A DNA stretch of 64,000 bases, from assembly GCF_040676615.1 (NCBI RefSeq), contig NZ_JBFAPI010000017.1, positions 99,502 to 163,501 of the forward strand, in the 5' to 3' direction. Numbering within the stretch: the first letter of the stretch is position 1; each line of letters starts with the position of its first letter. Below the pieces are notes generated by a model. The model made no database searches and was not told the origin of the DNA. It saw only the letters and a list, made by a program, of their open reading frames with translations. The translations under genes and the position numbers were made by a program. Of the stretch, positions 41,711-49,410 are shown piece by piece. This DNA comes from Asanoa sp040676615. Lineage in GTDB: Bacteria > Actinomycetota > Actinomycetes > Mycobacteriales > Micromonosporaceae.

Positions 41711-42238
41711 AACAGAGGTCCAAATCGCCGCCCAGGGACGACGATCTGACAGCGGGCGGCCGCGGACCCGGCGAGGAACATTCCGGTTCTGGCCCAGCGG
41801 GCGGCGATCTACAGCGAGCCATCGCGGACCCGGCACACACGTCCGGGCCGCCGCCTCGGGCGTCCGGCGAGGAAGGTTCCAGTTCTCGCCCAGCAGGCGG
41901 CGATCTACAGCGAGCCATCGCGGACCCGGCACACACGTCCCGGCCGCCGCCCAGGGCGACGATCTGACAGCAAGCGGCCGCACACCCGCCAACAGAATTC
42001 CCGGCCGCCACCCACCAGGGGACCCCCTGACAAGGGGTCGTCGCCCACCCGTCAACAGAATCCGTGGTCGCCGCCCACCGAGCGACGACCCCGAGCGGCC
42101 CCCCAGCGGAACCGCCAACAGAATTCCCGGCCGCCGCCCATCAGGCGACGCCCCGACAACCGCCGCAGAACCCGCAGCGGAGTCCCGGCCAATGCCGCTG
42201 GCGGCGATCTGAGAGCGAGCCGCCGCGGACCTGGCAGC
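41711..42238. repeat. Degenerate tandem array, 60-63 bp unit, about eight copies plus a partial unit
   Basis: Units start near 41711, 41773, 41869, 41931, 41991, 42054, 42117 and 42179, with a 34-bp partial unit at 41835-41868. Shared elements: AACAGAATTCCCGGCCGCC near the unit start, GGCGGCGATCT(AC/GA)AGCGAGC in the middle, and CGCGGACCCGGC at the end. The 62-bp segments 41773-41834 and 41869-41930 are the most alike. Since 62 is not a multiple of three and the copies vary in length, it is not a protein repeat. Confidence 0.82.
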
Positions 42239-42307
42239 GGAGCGAAGCGCAGCGGTCCCTGGCGGGAGCAACGGTCGCGCCCACCGCGGGCCCGAGCCAA
42301 CCAGCAG

Positions 42308-42787
42308 TTAGTTCGTGACGAACGGGCTCGGCCGGACCGAGGCGTAATCGGCGATGCCGTCGTAGTTGGTGTCGCGGATCCAGGCGTCGGTGCGGCCGTC
42401 GAAGTCAGTGTCCATCGACAGGGAGTCGACGCGGCCGTCGTTGTTGATGTCGGAGGATACCGCGTCGGTGTGGCCGTCGCCGTTGTTGTCGGTCAGGTAT
42501 TGGTCGGCTACGCCGTCTTCGTCGTAGTCGCGCATCGTCGTGTCGAGGCGGCCGTCGCCGTCGCTGTCGTGGTAGGCGGCCTCGATGACGCCGTCGTGGT
42601 CGCCGTCGACGGCCACCAGGTCGGCGTAGCCGTCTCCGTCGACGTCGGTGATGTAGGTGCGGCCGCCGTCGAGGTCGTGCTCCACGATGGACTGCGGTGC
42701 GCCGAGGCCGGCGGAGTCGTCGCCGCCGCCCAGGCCGTCTACGCCGGCCGGGTCACTGGCCAGGTGCGAGGTGTCCCACTCACTCAT
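42308..42787 (-). CDS. Asp-rich calcium-loop repeat protein (EF-hand/dockerin-like), 159 aa
   Basis: The start is ATG 42785-42787 (MSEWDTSHL); an ATG 9 bases upstream is possible, and neither has a clear ribosome site. Seen: about seven tandem loops with the D-x-D-x-D-G-x-x-D pattern: DVDGDGYAD, DGDHDGVIE, DSDGDGRLD, DYDEDGVAD, DNNGDGHTD, DINNDGRVD, DTDFDGRTD, with DTNYDGIAD as a last one. Periodicity is 14-15 residues with hydrophobic residues between loops. No signal peptide or anchor. It is a longer paralogue of the 41219 gene; they flank the palindrome/repeat region. Calcium binding is inferred and the role unknown. Confidence 0.8.
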   Translation of the reverse strand: MSEWDTSHLASDPAGVDGLGGGDDSAGLGAPQSIVEHDLDGGRTYITDVDGDGYADLVAVDGDHDGVIEAAYHDSDGDGRLDTTMRDYDEDGVADQYLTDNNGDGHTDAVSSDINNDGRVDSLSMDTDFDGRTDAWIRDTNYDGIADYASVRPSPFVTN

Positions 42788-42802
42788 GTGGAGCAATCTA
42801 GG

Positions 42803-42823
42803 GCCGGGCCCGATGGGCCCGGC
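42803..42823 (-). terminator. Terminator after the permuted binding-protein gene
   Basis: A perfect 9-bp stem GCCGGGCCC/GGGCCCGGC with a 3-base loop lies 19 bases beyond the stop of the 42842 gene on the minus strand. Confidence 0.75.
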
Positions 42824-42841
42824 TCCCGGAAACGTGCCACG

Positions 42842-44185
42842 TCAGTGATGGATCGCGACGCCGGCCTTGTCGAGCGCCTTGATGATCTGGGCCGACTCGC
42901 CGAAGCCGATGACCAGGACGCCGTCGGGGCCGGTGGTCTTGATCTGATTGGCGCCGGTGGTGAAGTCGATGTTGGGGGCGGCCGGCGTCGGCGGCTCGTA
43001 GGTCAGCAGCTCGATCATGTCGGTCGGGAAGCCGGCCCGCTCCAGTTCGGACTTCACGTTGCCCTGCAGGCCCGTGCCGTAGGAGTCGTTGCGGGCGACG
43101 ATCGCGATCTTCCGCGGCCCGTCGCGCAGGATCACGTCGGCCAGGGCGCGGCCCTGCAGGATGTCGGAGGGCGCGGTGCGGAAGTAGAGGCCCTTGTCGT
43201 CGATCGTGCTCAGCCCGGCGTCGGTGTTGCACGGCGAGAACAGCACCAGGCCGGCCTTGACCACATCGGGCAGCACGGCGCGCGAGATGCTCGACGCACC
43301 GGCACCGATGATCACGCTGACCTTGGCCGCGATCTGCTTGGCCACCGTCTGCTTGGCCACGTCGGGGTTGGTGCCGTCGTCGCCGGGCACCCACACGACG
43401 TCCTGGTCGAAGACGCCGCCGGCCGCGTTGAGTTCCTTGATCGCCAGCGCCGCGGCCGCCTCCATCGGCGGGTAGGCGAGCGCCAGGTCGCCGGTCTCCG
43501 GCAACAGCCCGCCGATCTTGAGTGGGTCGATCTTGTCGGGCGCGGTCGACGTCGCGGGGGGCTTCTTCGTCGTCGTGGCCGACTCGTCGCCGGCGCCGAC
43601 GTATTCCGTCTTGCTGTCGTCGAGCCGGTCGCCGGAGCCGAAGTGCAGTGTCGCGTAGCTCGCGGTCGACGGCTCACCGGCGTCGGTGAACCCGCCGCGC
43701 TTGAGCGAGACGCCCCGGTATTCCAGGTCGGCACCGTCGCGCGCGAGCGCCAGGCAGGCCGGCACCGACTCGCACTCGGTGCCCCCGGTGGTCACCGAGT
43801 TGATCTGCTTGGCGATCGCGGCCGGCTCGGTCGAGCCCGCCTGCTGCGCCGCGAGCGCGCTGATCACGACCGCGTCGTAGGTCTCGCCGGCATAGGTGTA
43901 GTCGGTGAGCTTGGGGCGCAGCGCCTTGATCCGCGCCTTGAAGTCTTCGGACAGCGGGGCGAGGGGCGTCGTGCCCTTCATCCCGGCGAGCATGCCCGCC
44001 TGCTCCTTGAACTCGTCGCCGAACGTATTGATCATGTTTCCGTCGGTGCCGTAGAGCCGCGCCGGGGTGCCGGCCGCCTCGGCGGTGTCCGGCGGTGGGG
44101 CATCCTTGCCACACGCGGCACTGGCCAGCACGAGCGCGGCAGACACGGCGATGGCCATGTAGCGCGCTCCGCGGGAGACGAGCAT
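42842..44185 (-). CDS. LivJ-type substrate-binding lipoprotein with swapped halves (apparent circular permutation)
   Basis: The protein has 447 residues. ATG 44183-44185 gives a lipoprotein signal (lipobox SAAC), with AAGGACGG upstream. The second part is the normal N-terminal half of a branched-chain-amino-acid-type binding protein: DPLKIGGLLPETGDLA, AIKELNAAGGVFDQ, KQIAAKVSVIIGAG, LYFRTAPSDILQGRALADV, NDSYGTGLQGNVKSELE, VLVIGFGESAQIIKALDKAG, stop. The first part is the normal C-terminal half: RLYGTDGNMINTF, GMKGTTPLAPLSEDFKARI, LTDYTYAGETYDAVVISALAA, GGTECESVPACLAL and LEYRGVSLKRGGFTDAGEP. The two are joined by a Thr/Lys/Pro linker (SATTTKKPPATSTAPDK). End to start they would rejoin as a canonical protein. 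Family is certain; permutation is my reading of motif order. No permease is adjacent. Confidence 0.85.
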   Translation of the reverse strand: MLVSRGARYMAIAVSAALVLASAACGKDAPPPDTAEAAGTPARLYGTDGNMINTFGDEFKEQAGMLAGMKGTTPLAPLSEDFKARIKALRPKLTDYTYAGETYDAVVISALAAQQAGSTEPAAIAKQINSVTTGGTECESVPACLALARDGADLEYRGVSLKRGGFTDAGEPSTASYATLHFGSGDRLDDSKTEYVGAGDESATTTKKPPATSTAPDKIDPLKIGGLLPETGDLALAYPPMEAAAALAIKELNAAGGVFDQDVVWVPGDDGTNPDVAKQTVAKQIAAKVSVIIGAGASSISRAVLPDVVKAGLVLFSPCNTDAGLSTIDDKGLYFRTAPSDILQGRALADVILRDGPRKIAIVARNDSYGTGLQGNVKSELERAGFPTDMIELLTYEPPTPAAPNIDFTTGANQIKTTGPDGVLVIGFGESAQIIKALDKAGVAIHH

Positions 44186-44296
44186 GGGGTGTCCGTCCTT
44201 CCTCCCCTGAGGTCCGCCAGGGAGGGTAGCGTGCCCACGTCGATATATGGGATAGCGCCCGGTCAAAACCGTTATACCGACGGGTAACGTGACCGC

Positions 44297-44698
44297 GTGT
44301 CAACATCACCCCTCGAATCAGGCCCGGGCGCGCTCGCGGAGCGGATGGGCATCGTCCTCACCGAAGTGACCCCGGAGCGCGTGGTCGGCACGATGCCGGT
44401 CGACGGCAACACGCAGCCGTACGGCCTGCTGCACGGCGGCGCGTCGTGCGTGCTGGCCGAGACGCTCGGCTCGGTGGCCTCCGCCATGCACGGGCACACC
44501 ATCGGCCGTGGGCTCGCCCTGGGCGTCGACATCAGTGCCACCCACCACAAGGCGGTACGCACGGGCACGGTCACCGGCGTCGCCACACCGGCCCACCGGG
44601 GTCGCGGGGTGGCCACCTACGAAATCGTGATCACCGACGAGGCCGGCGACCGGGTCTGCACCGCCCGGCTGACCTGTCTGTTGCGGGCACCCGGCTGA
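44297..44698 (+). CDS. Hotdog-fold thioesterase (PaaI/MenI-like)
   Basis: The protein has 133 residues with a GTG start at 44297. Seen: LAERMGIVLTEVTPERVVGTMPV, the hallmark TQPYGLLHGGASCVLAETLGS, and GLALGVDISATHHKAVRTGTV, which carry the hotdog helix with the catalytic acidic residue (Glu in LAETLG) and the HGG turn. Known: such enzymes hydrolyse acyl-CoA, for example phenylacetyl-CoA (PaaI) or dihydroxynaphthoyl-CoA (menaquinone pathway). Context gives no pathway, so the substrate is open. Confidence 0.88.
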   Translation: MSTSPLESGPGALAERMGIVLTEVTPERVVGTMPVDGNTQPYGLLHGGASCVLAETLGSVASAMHGHTIGRGLALGVDISATHHKAVRTGTVTGVATPAHRGRGVATYEIVITDEAGDRVCTARLTCLLRAPG

Positions 44699-44743
44699 GT
44701 CGTTCGCGTGGCCGTGGTTGACGGTGGGTCGTAGAGTTCGCCC

Positions 44744-45133
44744 GTGGTCGAGGTTCCCCCGGATGCGGTCGACGATGCCGCGCAGGTGCTGCGGTTGGCC
44801 CTCGACGGCGACAGTGACGCGGTGGTCAACGCGTTCGACGCGGTCGTCGACCGGTCGGGTGTCGTCGGCGCCTACGACGTCGCCTGGTGCCTGGCCGCGA
44901 CGATGGTCGGCGACGGCGTGCCGGCCGGCCGGTGGACGCTCGACTTTCCCGACATCGACGAAGCGGGCTATGACACCCGGTGGGTGGCCCGCTTCGTCAG
45001 TGCCTATGCCAATAGCGACGCGTCGACCGGCGAGGCGCTGTTCGGCGCCGCGCTGGCCGACGGTCAACTGCCGGAGTGCCTTTTGACGCTGGCCGGGTCG
45101 GCCGTCGCCACGCTCCGCCGCCGCTCTCAGTAG
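44744..45133 (+). CDS. Hypothetical acidic protein, 129 aa
   Basis: GTG start at 44744; no clear ribosome site. The protein is acidic and helical, with Cys at WCLAATM and CLLTLAG; it contains VPAGRWTLDFPDIDEAGYDTRWVARFV. No domain recognised; no signal peptide or membrane helix. Codon use matches the neighbours and the frame is well preserved, so it is probably real. It follows the thioesterase by 45 bases and overlaps the stop of the convergent secreted-protein gene by 7 bases. Confidence 0.65.
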   Translation: MVEVPPDAVDDAAQVLRLALDGDSDAVVNAFDAVVDRSGVVGAYDVAWCLAATMVGDGVPAGRWTLDFPDIDEAGYDTRWVARFVSAYANSDASTGEALFGAALADGQLPECLLTLAGSAVATLRRRSQ

Positions 45134-45555
45134 GCGGTGTCGATCACCAGCGGCTCGTACTTGTATTCGGCGAGCACGACGCGCACGTAGAACTTCACGT
45201 TGTCGCGCACGTTGGTGGCGGCGACCTTCCACGCACCGCCGGTCGGCACGCTGGTCCAGTAGTTGCACGAACCGACGCTGACGAAGATCACGCAGACCTT
45301 GAACGGGTAGACGCTGGCGTTGCGGACGTTGATGTCGACGCAGCGCGTCGAGGTCGTGTAGGGCCCGGCGTCGAAGCCGGTGCCGCCGCGCGGGAGCGAC
45401 TTGCGGACGAACCCGCCGTAGCAGATGCCAGCGGCGGCGAGGTCGGTGGTGGCGGGCTCGGCCTGCGCGGGGGTGGCCACGGCGACGCCGAGCGCGGCCA
45501 TCGTGGTGATCGCCAACAGGCTCGTCAAGAGGGCACGGAGGAGTCGGGTCAACAT
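45127..45555 (-). CDS. Small secreted protein with four cysteines
   Basis: The protein has 142 residues. ATG 45553-45555 stands 7 bases after GGAGG. Seen: a classical signal peptide (LLRALLTSLLAITTMAALGVAVA, cleavage after AQA), then a mature domain of about 107 residues with four Cys (ICYGG, TRCVD, KVCVI, GSCNY), suggesting two disulfides, and a strand-rich C-terminus (NVKFYVRVVLAEYKYEPLVI). No family recognised. It resembles small secreted actinomycete proteins of inhibitor or aerial-surface type only in a general way. Exported and monocistronic. Confidence 0.78.
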   Translation of the reverse strand: MLTRLLRALLTSLLAITTMAALGVAVATPAQAEPATTDLAAAGICYGGFVRKSLPRGGTGFDAGPYTTSTRCVDINVRNASVYPFKVCVIFVSVGSCNYWTSVPTGGAWKVAATNVRDNVKFYVRVVLAEYKYEPLVIDTAY

Positions 45556-45635
45556 GGGGCGGCCTCCATCGTGGATCAACGGGCGGACGCCAGCGTACTC
45601 ATGACTATCCATGTCTGACAGCCGTTTCCGGCGAT

Positions 45636-46337
45636 GTGCTATCTCTTGACCTCGTGCTTGACAAGGTGCGAAAGCTGCTGGCGAAGGCCGAAGACCCGGC
45701 GTGCTCGCCGGCCGAGGCCGAGGCACTGACCGCCAAGGCGACCGAGCTGATCGCCAAATACGGCGTCGACCAGGCGCTCCTTGCCGCTCGGGACCCGGCC
45801 CGCGACCCCGTCGTCGACCGGATGATCGAGGTGCCGTCGCCCTACGCCACCGACAAGGCCGGCCTGCTCGTCGGCGTCGCGATCCCACTGCGGTGCCGCA
45901 CGGTCCGGCTCACCCGGGCCGGCTCGGTCGCCGTGCACCTGTTCGGCTTCGACAGCGACGTGAGTCGGGCGGAGTTGCTCTACACCTCGCTGCTGGTGCA
46001 GGCCGCGCACGGCCTGGCCGCCGCCGCGGTCCCGCCCGGCCAGCACGCCGCGGCCTTCCGAAGGTCGTGGCTGGCCGGCTTCGCGGCCGCGGTGACCACC
46101 CGGCTCCGGGCGGCCGAATCGGCGGCGTCGTCGGGCGTGCCGTCGATGGACCTGGTCCTGGCCGACCGCTCGGGCGCGGTGGAGCGCCGCCGCGACGAGG
46201 CCTACCCGACGGCCCGCCTGGCCCGCCCGCGCCGCCTCACCGGGGACGGCGGCGCGTCCGGCTTCGCCGCGGGCACGACGGCCGACCTCGGCGGCGGCGC
46301 ACACGTCGCGGCCAGCACCCGAAGCGCGCTGGCGTGA
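45636..46337 (+). CDS. DUF2786-domain protein
   Basis: The protein has 233 residues with a GTG start at 45636. The N-terminal DUF2786 domain (LDLVLDKVRKLLAKAEDP, SPAEAEALTAKATELIAKYGVD) is clear at residues 3-45. The rest is an uncharacterised region with FGFDSDVSRAELLYTSLLVQA, typical of the actinobacterial members. Known: DUF2786 occurs in phage-related and housekeeping contexts; no function is established. A GTGA overlap at 46334 offers a coupled start for a further frame of doubtful status. Confidence 0.8.
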   Translation: MLSLDLVLDKVRKLLAKAEDPACSPAEAEALTAKATELIAKYGVDQALLAARDPARDPVVDRMIEVPSPYATDKAGLLVGVAIPLRCRTVRLTRAGSVAVHLFGFDSDVSRAELLYTSLLVQAAHGLAAAAVPPGQHAAAFRRSWLAGFAAAVTTRLRAAESAASSGVPSMDLVLADRSGAVERRRDEAYPTARLARPRRLTGDGGASGFAAGTTADLGGGAHVAASTRSALA

Positions 46338-46469
46338 ACCTCGCGGCGGCACTCCACGACAACCTGGCCCAGCACGCGTCCCACCAGCACCGCTCGACTC
46401 CCGGCATGCGCCGGCTGGCCGACCCTGCGGCGACGTGGTCGAGCACGCCTTCCGCCCCTGATGATCCGG

Positions 46470-47891
46470 TCACGACGCGCCGAGCGCGATCAAGGCCAGC
46501 CCGACCGCGACCATCGACGCCAGGAAGATGGCCACGCCGCCGACCACGCGGCGAATGCTGCCGTTCCGCGTCGCGGGAGCGGTCGCCTCGGGGTGGCCGA
46601 GCGCCAGCAGGCGGCCGCGCTCCACCAGTACCCGGTCGCGCCACCGGACCGCCGCCGGGCCGCCCAGCACGAGGGCGCCTGGCGGCTGCGGCACCATGCG
46701 GGCCACTCCGACCGCGACCCCGGCACCGCCCACCGGCGAAGGCGCGACCGCGGTGGCCGGCGGGAGGGGCAGGCCGGCAACCGCGATCCCGCCGGCCCGG
46801 CTCAGCTCCACCGCCAGCCGGGCCTGGGCACGCTGCAATCGGCGTACCGCGTGCCGGCCCTTGATCCCAGCCCGGCCATGGGCGTGCCGGCGGGCGCCGG
46901 CGCGCAGGTGCCCGTGCGCCAGCACCCGCAACTCGTCGGGCGTGGCGATCCGGCGATCGCCGAGGGCGGCCAACTGGGCCATGTAGTAGTCAGCCTCGCG
47001 ATGCCGCACCCCGCGGACCAGGAAAAGGATCATCAGGAGCGGGGGTAGGCCCTTCACGAACAGGTCGCCGAAGATGCCGGCGCCGCCACCGAGGCTCAGG
47101 AGCGGGGAGTTCCACAGGAAGTGGATCGCCATCGCGCCCAGGACCGACAGCACCGCCACGCCGACGCGGGAGAAGAGCGAGCGGTCCGTGCGGACCGCCA
47201 GGTAGCCGATGCCGGCGCCGGCCAGCGCGCCGAACAGGGTGTGGCTCCAGAGGCCGGCCAGGAAGCCGCGCAGGAGGAACGTGGCCACCACCGGGGCCAC
47301 CTGGTCACCGCGACCGGCCACCGCGACCGCGTTGATCGCGTAGACCACGTCCTCGACGACCTGGAAGCCGAGGCCGACCAGCGAGCCGTAGACGACACCG
47401 TCCAGGATGCTGTTGACCTGGGCGCGGGCCACCAGCACGATCGCGACGATGCCGAGTGCCTTGGCGGTCTCCTCGACGGTCGGGCCGGCCATGGCCGAAC
47501 CCCATTCCGCGGCCAGCCCAGGCGAGGCCAGCTTGGCGATCAGGTTGTGCACGGCCGCGTTGCCGCGGATCGAGATCGAGGTCGCGACCAGGCCGCCCCA
47601 GGCGAACGCCGTCGCCAGCAGCAGGGGCGGTTCGCGCTCCAGGTAGTCGAGCGCGGCGACGAAGACGCAGAACGGCACCGCGTACAGGCCGAACAGGACC
47701 AATGCGGTCAGGGTCGCGGTCGGATAGGTCGCGAACGACTCGCGGATGAAGACGACCAGGCGCAGCCCGCCGCCGGCGATCAGCAACAGCACCACCCAGA
47801 ACGCCGGCAGGAGCAGGGACTTGCCGGGGTGCGCCCAGGCCGGTGTCGGGTGCACCGGTGCGCTCCGGGACGCCCGGAGGGTCTGCGTCAT
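46470..47891 (-). CDS. PrsW-family intramembrane metalloprotease
   Basis: The protein has 473 residues. Seen: eight or nine membrane helices; the PrsW motifs PTVEETAKALG (Glu pair), LDGVVYGSLVGLGFQVVED, GLWSHTLFGALAG (His) and AIHFLWN (His), which supply the presumed metal site. After about residue 300 there is a long basic cytoplasmic extension (HGHLRAGARRHAHGRAGIKG) and a final helix near the C-terminus. Known: PrsW of Bacillus cleaves the anti-sigma factor RsiW; actinobacterial members are mostly unstudied. The start overlaps the stop of the upstream gene (ATGA), so the two are coupled. Confidence 0.88.
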   Translation of the reverse strand: MTQTLRASRSAPVHPTPAWAHPGKSLLLPAFWVVLLLIAGGGLRLVVFIRESFATYPTATLTALVLFGLYAVPFCVFVAALDYLEREPPLLLATAFAWGGLVATSISIRGNAAVHNLIAKLASPGLAAEWGSAMAGPTVEETAKALGIVAIVLVARAQVNSILDGVVYGSLVGLGFQVVEDVVYAINAVAVAGRGDQVAPVVATFLLRGFLAGLWSHTLFGALAGAGIGYLAVRTDRSLFSRVGVAVLSVLGAMAIHFLWNSPLLSLGGGAGIFGDLFVKGLPPLLMILFLVRGVRHREADYYMAQLAALGDRRIATPDELRVLAHGHLRAGARRHAHGRAGIKGRHAVRRLQRAQARLAVELSRAGGIAVAGLPLPPATAVAPSPVGGAGVAVGVARMVPQPPGALVLGGPAAVRWRDRVLVERGRLLALGHPEATAPATRNGSIRRVVGGVAIFLASMVAVGLALIALGAS

Positions 47892-48451
47892 GCGGTGCCG
47901 CCGCGGTGGGCGATCGTCTTCGTGCTGGCCTCGATGGCGCCGAGCGCGTCACGCAGCGCGGGCGCCGTCCCGGCCACGGTGACCTCGATCGCCACACCGT
48001 CGCCGGCGAAGACCAGGTAACGGCCGCCGCGCCCGGGTGCGGCGTAGGTGCCCTGCACCCCGGGCAGGCCGCTGGCCGTGGTGGTCGGGAACTGCTGGCC
48101 GGTGATCTCGTGCCCGCGGACGGCAGTGATCTTGCGGCGCAGCCGTTCCGTCGCCTCCGGCAGCGTGCCGTGGAATGGCGTGACCACGATGACGTAGCGC
48201 ACCGAGCCGACCAGGAAGACCGCGGTGCCCCGGGTGTCACCCGGGCGGGTGAGGGTCACGTCGAGCCGCGCGTCCGGCGGCGGTGTGACGGTCACGCCGC
48301 CGCCGACCGGATAGCTGCCGCTGCCGACCGGGCGCTGCGCCGGCAGGGCGTTGTCGAGGGCGGGTAGCCCGATGGCCAACCCGGCCACGGTGGCCAGGAT
48401 CCCGATGCTGCCGGCGAGGTTCCGCAGCAGCGTGCCGCCCGCCACCCTCAT
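47888..48451 (-). CDS. Membrane-anchored protein of unknown function, coupled to the PrsW gene
   Basis: The protein has 187 residues: one N-terminal helix (LAGSIGILATVAGLAIGLPAL), then an extracytoplasmic domain with GTAVFLVGSVRYVIVVTPFHG, KITAVRGHEITGQQF and YLVFAGDGVAIEVTVAG. That domain is strand-rich, alternating with a helix near the end (ALRDALGAIEAS). No family name recognised. Tight coupling to the PrsW gene makes it a candidate partner or substrate of that protease (inference). Confidence 0.72.
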   Translation of the reverse strand: MRVAGGTLLRNLAGSIGILATVAGLAIGLPALDNALPAQRPVGSGSYPVGGGVTVTPPPDARLDVTLTRPGDTRGTAVFLVGSVRYVIVVTPFHGTLPEATERLRRKITAVRGHEITGQQFPTTTASGLPGVQGTYAAPGRGGRYLVFAGDGVAIEVTVAGTAPALRDALGAIEASTKTIAHRGGTA

Positions 48452-48511
48452 GGACCGGACGCTACCGACCGAAACATCCGGCAGCGCCGGATTCCCGAGG
48501 TTTGTTCACCT

Positions 48512-49297
48512 TTACCGCGAGGCGGTCAGCTCCAGCGTGGCGAGGTAGTAAGGGGCGTCCGCGTTGTCGATGTCGGCGATCCGCCACGGCGTGCCGGCGA
48601 CCAGGCCGGCCAGCTCGTCGACCGAGCAGACGAGGAAGTCGAACCAGTCGGTGGCCAGCTCCCGGTAGCGCACCCGGAGCCGCAGTTGGCCGCCCAATCG
48701 GCCGCGTTCCCGATTCCACCGATGGTAGGCGGTGTGCACGGGATCGGTGGTGTTGTAGGGGTTCGTGCCATGGGCGATCACGCGCGCACCCGGACGGGCC
48801 AGCGCGGCCAGCGCGGCCAGGAACCCGGGTGCCCGGTCGGCCCCGCCGATCAGCCCGAGGTTGTTGCCGAGCATCAGGAAGGTGTCGTACGTGGGCCCGG
48901 CGGTCGCCGCGTGCTCGTCGACCGTGGCGAGCACGAGGTCGCGTACGCCACGCCGGCGGCACACCTCGATCGCACCGGCGGAGACGTCCAGACCGGTCAC
49001 CTCGATGCCGCGGCGCTGCAGTTCCAGGGCGATCCGGCCGCCGCCGACGCCGATGTCGAGCACGCGCCCGCGTACCCGGGAAATGGCTCGATGGTCGTGA
49101 TCCGGCCAGGCGTCCGGCTCGTCGAGGTAGCCGGCGGCGGGCGCCCCGTTGATCAGCCCGTCGTCGCGCTCGATGACCTCGATGACCGGCCGGGGCAGCC
49201 GCCCGCCGGCCAGGGGCCGGGGGCCGACCCCGGTGGCGACGGCGAGGGCGTCGCGGATCAGCTCGCCGAAGGCGTCGCCGGAGAGGGGTTCTCGCAC
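48512..49297 (-). CDS. Class I SAM-dependent methyltransferase
   Basis: The protein has 261 residues with a GTG start at 49295-49297. Seen: motif I GRVLDIGVGGGRIALELQRRG, motif II VTGLDVSAGAIEVCRRRG, and YDTFLMLGNNLGLIGG, typical of Methyltransf_25-like enzymes acting on small molecules. The C-terminal part contains YRELATDWFDFLVCSVDELAGLV. Substrate unknown. It starts after the bldC terminator and is transcribed in the same direction as the PrsW pair, 60 bases downstream. Confidence 0.84.
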   Translation of the reverse strand: MREPLSGDAFGELIRDALAVATGVGPRPLAGGRLPRPVIEVIERDDGLINGAPAAGYLDEPDAWPDHDHRAISRVRGRVLDIGVGGGRIALELQRRGIEVTGLDVSAGAIEVCRRRGVRDLVLATVDEHAATAGPTYDTFLMLGNNLGLIGGADRAPGFLAALAALARPGARVIAHGTNPYNTTDPVHTAYHRWNRERGRLGGQLRLRVRYRELATDWFDFLVCSVDELAGLVAGTPWRIADIDNADAPYYLATLELTASR

Positions 49298-49340
49298 CGG
49301 TCGACCTTAGACGCAGGTCAGACCGTGGCCGAACACGCAT

Positions 49341-49383
49341 CAGGGGCGGGACCTACACGGTTGTCGTGTAGCTCCCGCCCCTG
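49341..49383 (-). terminator. Strong hairpin terminator after bldC
   Basis: A 19-bp stem (49341-49359 with 49365-49383) has a single C-C mismatch and a 5-base loop. It is the longest hairpin seen in the window and lies 28 bases after the bldC stop. Confidence 0.85.
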
Positions 49384-49410
49384 TCCGACGATCGTTCGAC
49401 CGGGGGTTGG

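Larger units (their letters stand above)
41471..42307. other. Long intergenic region with palindrome and degenerate repeat array
   Basis: This gap of 837 bases holds the 36-bp palindrome (41601-41636) and the 62-bp repeat array (41711-42238), listed separately. The open frames through it are compositional and break the repeat phase, so no gene is called. Confidence 0.7.

Noticed and set aside
41711..42238. CRISPR array
   Set aside because: Units vary throughout their length, there is no constant repeat with unique spacers, and no cas gene is nearby.
41666..42271. 201-codon minus-strand frame through the 62-bp array
   Set aside because: The repeat length is not a multiple of three, so copies appear in different frames; no conserved peptide.
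47121..48020. 299-codon plus-strand frame opposite the PrsW gene
   Set aside because: Antisense shadow; the minus strand carries clear PrsW motifs and membrane helices.
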